Positions 61,021 through 64,000 of a stretch of DNA of 64,000 bases are shown piece after piece (the stretch's first letter is position 1; every line of letters starts with the position of its first letter). Origin of the DNA: Calothrix anomala FACHB-343 (GTDB lineage: Bacteria; Cyanobacteriota; Cyanobacteriia; Cyanobacteriales; Nostocaceae); the NCBI RefSeq assembly GCF_014696435.1, contig NZ_JACJQG010000031.1:29915-93914 (forward strand). Direction: 5' to 3'. The position numbers and the translations under genes are program-made. The notes below the pieces were generated by a model. It worked only from the letters and a program-made list of their open reading frames with translations, made no database searches and was not told the origin of the DNA.

Positions 61021-61983
61021 GTGGCAATTTCTACTGATAGAACTTTTGCGGCAAATACACAATTACCTTGGTTAATTGGTAATACTCGTTTAACTGATTT
61101 ATCTGGTCAATTATTAGGCGCACATATTGCCCATGCAGGCTTAATTATGTTTTGGGCAGGAACAACTACCATCTCAGAAGTTGTGCGCTTTGTTCCTGAT
61201 ATCCCAATGTATGAACAAGGCTTGATTTTATTACCACACTTAGCAACTTTAGGTTGGGGAATAGGTGCTGGTGGTCGAGTAGTTGATACCTATCCCTATT
61301 TCGTTATTGGGATACTGCATTTAATTGCCTCGGCGGTTTTAGGTGCGGGAGGACTATTTCATGTGTTTCGCGCTCCAGTAATTTTATATAATAATGGTGG
61401 TAGAGCCGCGAAATTTCACTATGAATGGAATGACCCTAAACAATTGAGTTTAATTTTAGGTCATCACCTAATAATTTTGGGTTTAGGAGCATTTTTATTA
61501 GTACTTAAAGCCATGTTTTTTGGCGGCATTTATGACAGTCATTTAGGGGATGTACGCCTAATTAATAACCCCACTCTTAACCCAGTAAACATTTTTAGCT
61601 ACTTGGTAGGCTTTAAAGATGGTATTTGGAATATTTTAGGACTAGCCAGTGTAGATAATTTAGAAGATGTCATTGGCGGTCATATTTGGGTCGGATGCAT
61701 TTTAATTTTAGGGGGTATTTGGCACATTATTGTACAGCCATTTACTTGGGTTAGAAAAATATTACCTATAGAAAATGGTGAAGAAATTCTTGCTTATAGT
61801 TTGCTAGGATTAGCTTTAATGGCTTGGATTTCTGCTAGTTTTGTAGGATATAACACTACAGTTTTTCCACCGAAATTTTACGGTTCGCAACGTTTAGTAG
61901 CAGCAAACATACAATTTCTTCTAGGAATATTAGCTTTTTTAGGTTATGCTTGGCACGCTTGGAGGGCGCGTAGTATTACCTAA
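61021..61983 (+). CDS. CP43'/IsiA-family antenna protein, short and divergent
   Basis: A 320-residue paralogue, about 22 residues shorter than typical IsiA. The core is conserved ([65 protein letters not shown]), but the region after helix 5 is shortened and the end is [19 protein letters not shown], so one His near the lumenal loop is changed (FLGYAWHAW against LQGHLWHAL). The start is GTG at 61021 behind a GAGGTAAAA ribosome-binding region. It is the last antenna gene of the cluster and 118 bases ahead of a cysteine-rich membrane protein. Confidence 0.88.
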   Translation: MAISTDRTFAANTQLPWLIGNTRLTDLSGQLLGAHIAHAGLIMFWAGTTTISEVVRFVPDIPMYEQGLILLPHLATLGWGIGAGGRVVDTYPYFVIGILHLIASAVLGAGGLFHVFRAPVILYNNGGRAAKFHYEWNDPKQLSLILGHHLIILGLGAFLLVLKAMFFGGIYDSHLGDVRLINNPTLNPVNIFSYLVGFKDGIWNILGLASVDNLEDVIGGHIWVGCILILGGIWHIIVQPFTWVRKILPIENGEEILAYSLLGLALMAWISASFVGYNTTVFPPKFYGSQRLVAANIQFLLGILAFLGYAWHAWRARSIT

Positions 61984-62101
61984 CTAATCATCTCCCATAA
62001 ACTCAACACCAGCTATTCTCAAGTTCCTTCCCCTGCCTGCGGTTAAAAACATTTGACTGTGGGCAATTTCCTAAAACTTTTTGTGGAGTAACAATATAGT
62101 G

Positions 62102-62401
62102 ATGGCTAGAATTTTCTATGCTTTATCTGCTTGGGTAATTATGATTTTATTGTTTTGTAGTATTTGGACAACTCTTAAAAAAGGGATAATTTTTCTGTGG
62201 CGATTGCATCAAATTCCTTGCCATAATTGTGAGTATTTCACTAATGATTATCGTCTAAAATGTACGGTATGTCCTAAGAAAGCTTGTTCGGAACAGGCGA
62301 TTGGCTGTATTGACTTTGAACCGAAAACTGCTGCTTGCAATGCTTGTCAAAAGGGGCGAATTTGGAAATTATATCAGGTTCGCCTGAATACTTACATCTA
62401 A
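62102..62401 (+). CDS. Membrane-anchored cysteine-rich protein of the isi cluster
   Basis: I do not recognise a named family. The 99-residue protein has one N-terminal membrane helix (about 4-36, with Cys19) and a cytoplasmic part with eight cysteines: Cys40-x2-Cys43, Cys54-x2-Cys57, Cys62, Cys69 and Cys79-x2-Cys82. The spacing would suit two Fe-S clusters or two zinc sites. A basic segment (KGRIWKLYQVRL) ends the chain, and the stop codon comes from a repeated segment shared with 40011-40060. It lies directly behind the antenna genes in the same direction and before a Fur gene, so an iron-sensing, iron-handling or electron-transfer role is a reasonable guess. Confidence 0.7.
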   Translation: MARIFYALSAWVIMILLFCSIWTTLKKGIIFLWRLHQIPCHNCEYFTNDYRLKCTVCPKKACSEQAIGCIDFEPKTAACNACQKGRIWKLYQVRLNTYI

Positions 62402-62449
62402 CATTTCATGCCCCCAATTGCGTAAGTAATGCTTGAAAAATGCGATCGC
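62396..62449. repeat. Copy of the EamA 5' segment
   Basis: AACATTTCATGCCCCCAATT, then a TAAGTAAT part and GAAAAATGCGATCGC, match 40011-40060. On the minus strand it still holds the ATG and first codons of the EamA frame, now abutting the cysteine-rich gene. The remaining bases up to 62585 show no gene. Confidence 0.75.
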
Positions 62450-62585
62450 CTTGAATGCATAACTTCATTTTCTGCCTCTAAACTATCAGTAACGATATCA
62501 AACCCTAATTATTTTGTTTAAAGAGAATCTGCAAGGATTGGTCTCAAAGACTTGTAAATATTGGCTTGTAAGTTTTAGGATGGGT

Positions 62586-63107
62586 CTAATGTAGTTGCTG
62601 ATGGTTTGAGCTTTTGGGTTTGTCTGTTTTCAAGAATCTAGGACATACCCAATTACTAGATATTGTCGGACATCCCCTCTGTAGAGCTTCTGGACAAATA
62701 GTTTGCAATGTGAATTTACAATCAATTAGTTGCAATCCCATTGTTTCTACTTGTTTTAATCCTTGTTGAATAATTGATTTATTTTCAAACTCTATAATCT
62801 GATGACATTGAATACACACAATATGGTGATGATGGATAGAGATGGTTTTGGGTTCGTAATGTTTTTGAGCCTGTGCCAATTCTACTTCTCGGATAATCCC
62901 TATGTTAGCCATGATTTTGAGGTTGCGATAAACCGTAGACAAACTCATCACTTCTCCACGTTCAAACAGCAACAAATGTACTGATTCAGCATTTAAATGA
63001 TTACCAGTTGGCAGAGTTTGAAAAATCTCAAAAATTAATTGACGTTGAGGAGTCAATCGATAACCTTGAGTATTTAATTTGGCTTTTAAGGTTTTAAAAT
63101 TATCCAT
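62586..63107 (-). CDS. fur: Fur-family transcriptional repressor
   Basis: A 173-residue metal-dependent repressor. The winged-helix DNA-binding domain covers residues 1-80 (LNTQGYRLTPQRQLIFEIF and MSLSTVYRNLKIMANIGI), followed by the dimerisation domain with metal ligands His83 (KHYEP), the His cluster 92-95 and Cys98-x2-Cys101. The second structural Cys motif is Cys138-x7-Cys146 (CPEALQRGC) instead of the usual CxxC, so the zinc site is either rearranged or incomplete. A C-terminal tail of about 30 residues is extra. The ATG at 63107 fits better than the codon at 63122. Its place at the end of the isi cluster suggests local control of iron or peroxide response; Fur, Zur and PerR cannot be told apart for certain. 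Confidence 0.88.
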   Translation of the reverse strand: MDNFKTLKAKLNTQGYRLTPQRQLIFEIFQTLPTGNHLNAESVHLLLFERGEVMSLSTVYRNLKIMANIGIIREVELAQAQKHYEPKTISIHHHHIVCIQCHQIIEFENKSIIQQGLKQVETMGLQLIDCKFTLQTICPEALQRGCPTISSNWVCPRFLKTDKPKSSNHQQLH

Positions 63108-63202
63108 AAATACAGCTTCCAAAAAATCTGTCAGTGCTGGTAAAACTGCTAATAAAAGTTGTGTAAGACAAGCCTGTAATTATCAAAAATAGTTAGAAAG
63201 TA

Positions 63203-63763
63203 TTAATAAATCCCAGACTGTACGCGCCACAAACTGGCATAGATACCATCTAATGCTAGTAAATCCTCGTGCTTACCCTGCTCAACAATTTGACCATCAT
63301 CCATCACATATATGCAATGACTGTGGCGAATTGTGGAAAGACGGTGAGCGATCGCAATGGTTGTACGATTTTGTGTAATCATCGCCAGTGAGTTCTGGAT
63401 AGCTGCTTCCGTCTCATTATCCACCGCCGAAGTCGCTTCATCTAAAATCAGAATGGGTGGATCTTTGAGAATCGCACGCGCTATGGCAATTCTTTGTCTT
63501 TGCCCACCTGAAAGCTTTTGACCCCGTTCGCCCACAATTGTGTCATAGCCCTGGGGCAGTTGCTCGATAAACTCATGGGCATAAGCTAACTTGGCAGCAT
63601 GAAGAATCTGTTCACGAGTGGCATCGAAACTGCCATAACAAATGTTATCAGCAACCGTACCGTGAAATAAAAACACATCCTGACTCACCCAACCAATACA
63701 GCGCCGCAAATCCCATAAATTGAGGTCGCGGATATCAATGTCGTCAATTACAGCAATTTTCAA
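63203..63763 (-). pseudogene. ABC exporter, ATPase C-terminal part, cut by an IS630 element
   Basis: About 185 residues of an ABC ATPase domain begin at [16 protein letters not shown], with Q-loop [10 protein letters not shown], signature [15 protein letters not shown], Walker [13 protein letters not shown] and His switch AIAHRLSTI. Walker A and the entire membrane domain are absent because the gene meets the end of an IS630 element at about 63763. The remaining part may lie beyond the window. The type is the ABCB-like exporter family. Confidence 0.85.
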
Positions 63764-63815
63764 GTAATTAAACCACAGACTCAGGTAGACTGAAAAGACA
63801 GCATAGTTTAAATAG

Positions 63816-64000
63816 ATGCCAGTATCGTACTCAAAGGATTTGCGTGAGCGTGTGATTATGGCGTATGTTGCAAAAGAAGGATCTCAACGTCAATTGGCGC
63901 AAAGATTTAAGGTCAGCTTGTCATTTGTGCGAAACCTACTGCGTCAGTATCGAGCAAATGGCGAAATCGAGGCGAAACGACGTGGAGGATACCAAAAGCC
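63816..64000 (+). mobile_element. IS630-family transposase, 5' part (continues past window)
   Basis: The frame from ATG 63816 reads [20 protein letters not shown] and then [20 protein letters not shown], the N-terminal HTH of IS630 transposases, and stays open to the window end. The element's left terminus is between 63764 and 63815, next to the truncated ABC exporter. Confidence 0.85.

Noticed and set aside
55190-61983. Calling the antenna genes psbC (CP43)
   Set aside because: All lack the large lumenal loop of true CP43 and are 320-344 residues (or PsaL-fused), fitting the IsiA/Pcb family.

Overview
The window looks like a chromosomal segment of a filamentous, probably heterocyst-forming (Nostocales-type) cyanobacterium. 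The signs are a low-GC background peppered with the HIP1 octamer GCGATCGC, many heptanucleotide tandem repeats (AATTCGT, ATTCAAA, TGACAAA and GTCAACA types), short hairpin repeats, very small 24-26 bp inserted repeats, and an iron-stress light-harvesting (isi) cluster. No species can be named from the sequence alone.

Layout. 1-5.7 kb: two tandem VWA-domain genes (the first cut by the window edge), a glyoxalase-like gene and a secreted PEP-CTERM metalloprotease. 5.7-10.2 kb: a glycan assembly and export block (GT4, GT2, ABC-2 permease, Wzt/TagH-like ATPase). 10.2-26.1 kb: a small secreted protein, a hybrid histidine kinase, a YihY/BrkB membrane protein, a sugar porter, a DppC-type permease, an HD-domain protein and an RND efflux pair, separated by long repeat-rich spacers. 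26.1-29.5 kb: a tRNA-Gly(CCC) followed by an IS200/IS605 element (tnpB and tnpA divergent), the arm-binding end of a broken tyrosine integrase with GGGCGTAA repeats in front of it, and scraps of IS4, an IS630-like HTH protein and a SET-domain gene. This looks like a decayed integration hotspot.

29.6-40 kb is a mosaic accessory region. It holds a sensor kinase that appears to have lost the N-terminal kinase/ATPase part of a much larger protein, its LuxR-type regulator, a segmental duplication of that regulator's 3' end, an NTF2-like protein, a DsbA-like protein with a single active-site Cys, a peptidoglycan-binding protein, and two intact plus two broken CPBP intramembrane proteases. The intact CPBP pair is visibly GC-rich and probably acquired. 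Small membrane and hypothetical genes and IS630/MITE debris that has cut an EamA transporter close the region.

40.2-54.7 kb is an iron-siderophore uptake locus: a FecCDE-type ABC importer (minus strand), the remnant of an MFS exporter, a PchR-like AraC regulator, an AMIN-TonB-dependent receptor with a paired direct-repeat operator, a lipoprotein siderophore-binding protein, a two-gene ABC exporter with features of an asymmetric heterodimer, and a chimeric gene joining the front of a siderophore-binding lipoprotein to a DUF1636 cysteine domain.

55.2-63.1 kb is a large isi (iron-stress-induced) cluster: four CP43'/IsiA-family antenna genes, one of them carrying a PsaL-like C-terminal domain, flavodoxin isiB, an isiC-like alpha/beta-hydrolase whose nucleophile serine is missing, an uncharacterised membrane protein with eight clustered cysteines, and a local Fur-family repressor. 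Together the last 24 kb form an iron-limitation island: import of ferric siderophores, replacement of ferredoxin by flavodoxin, and construction of chlorophyll antenna around photosystem I. The window ends in an IS630 transposase that has truncated an ABC exporter.
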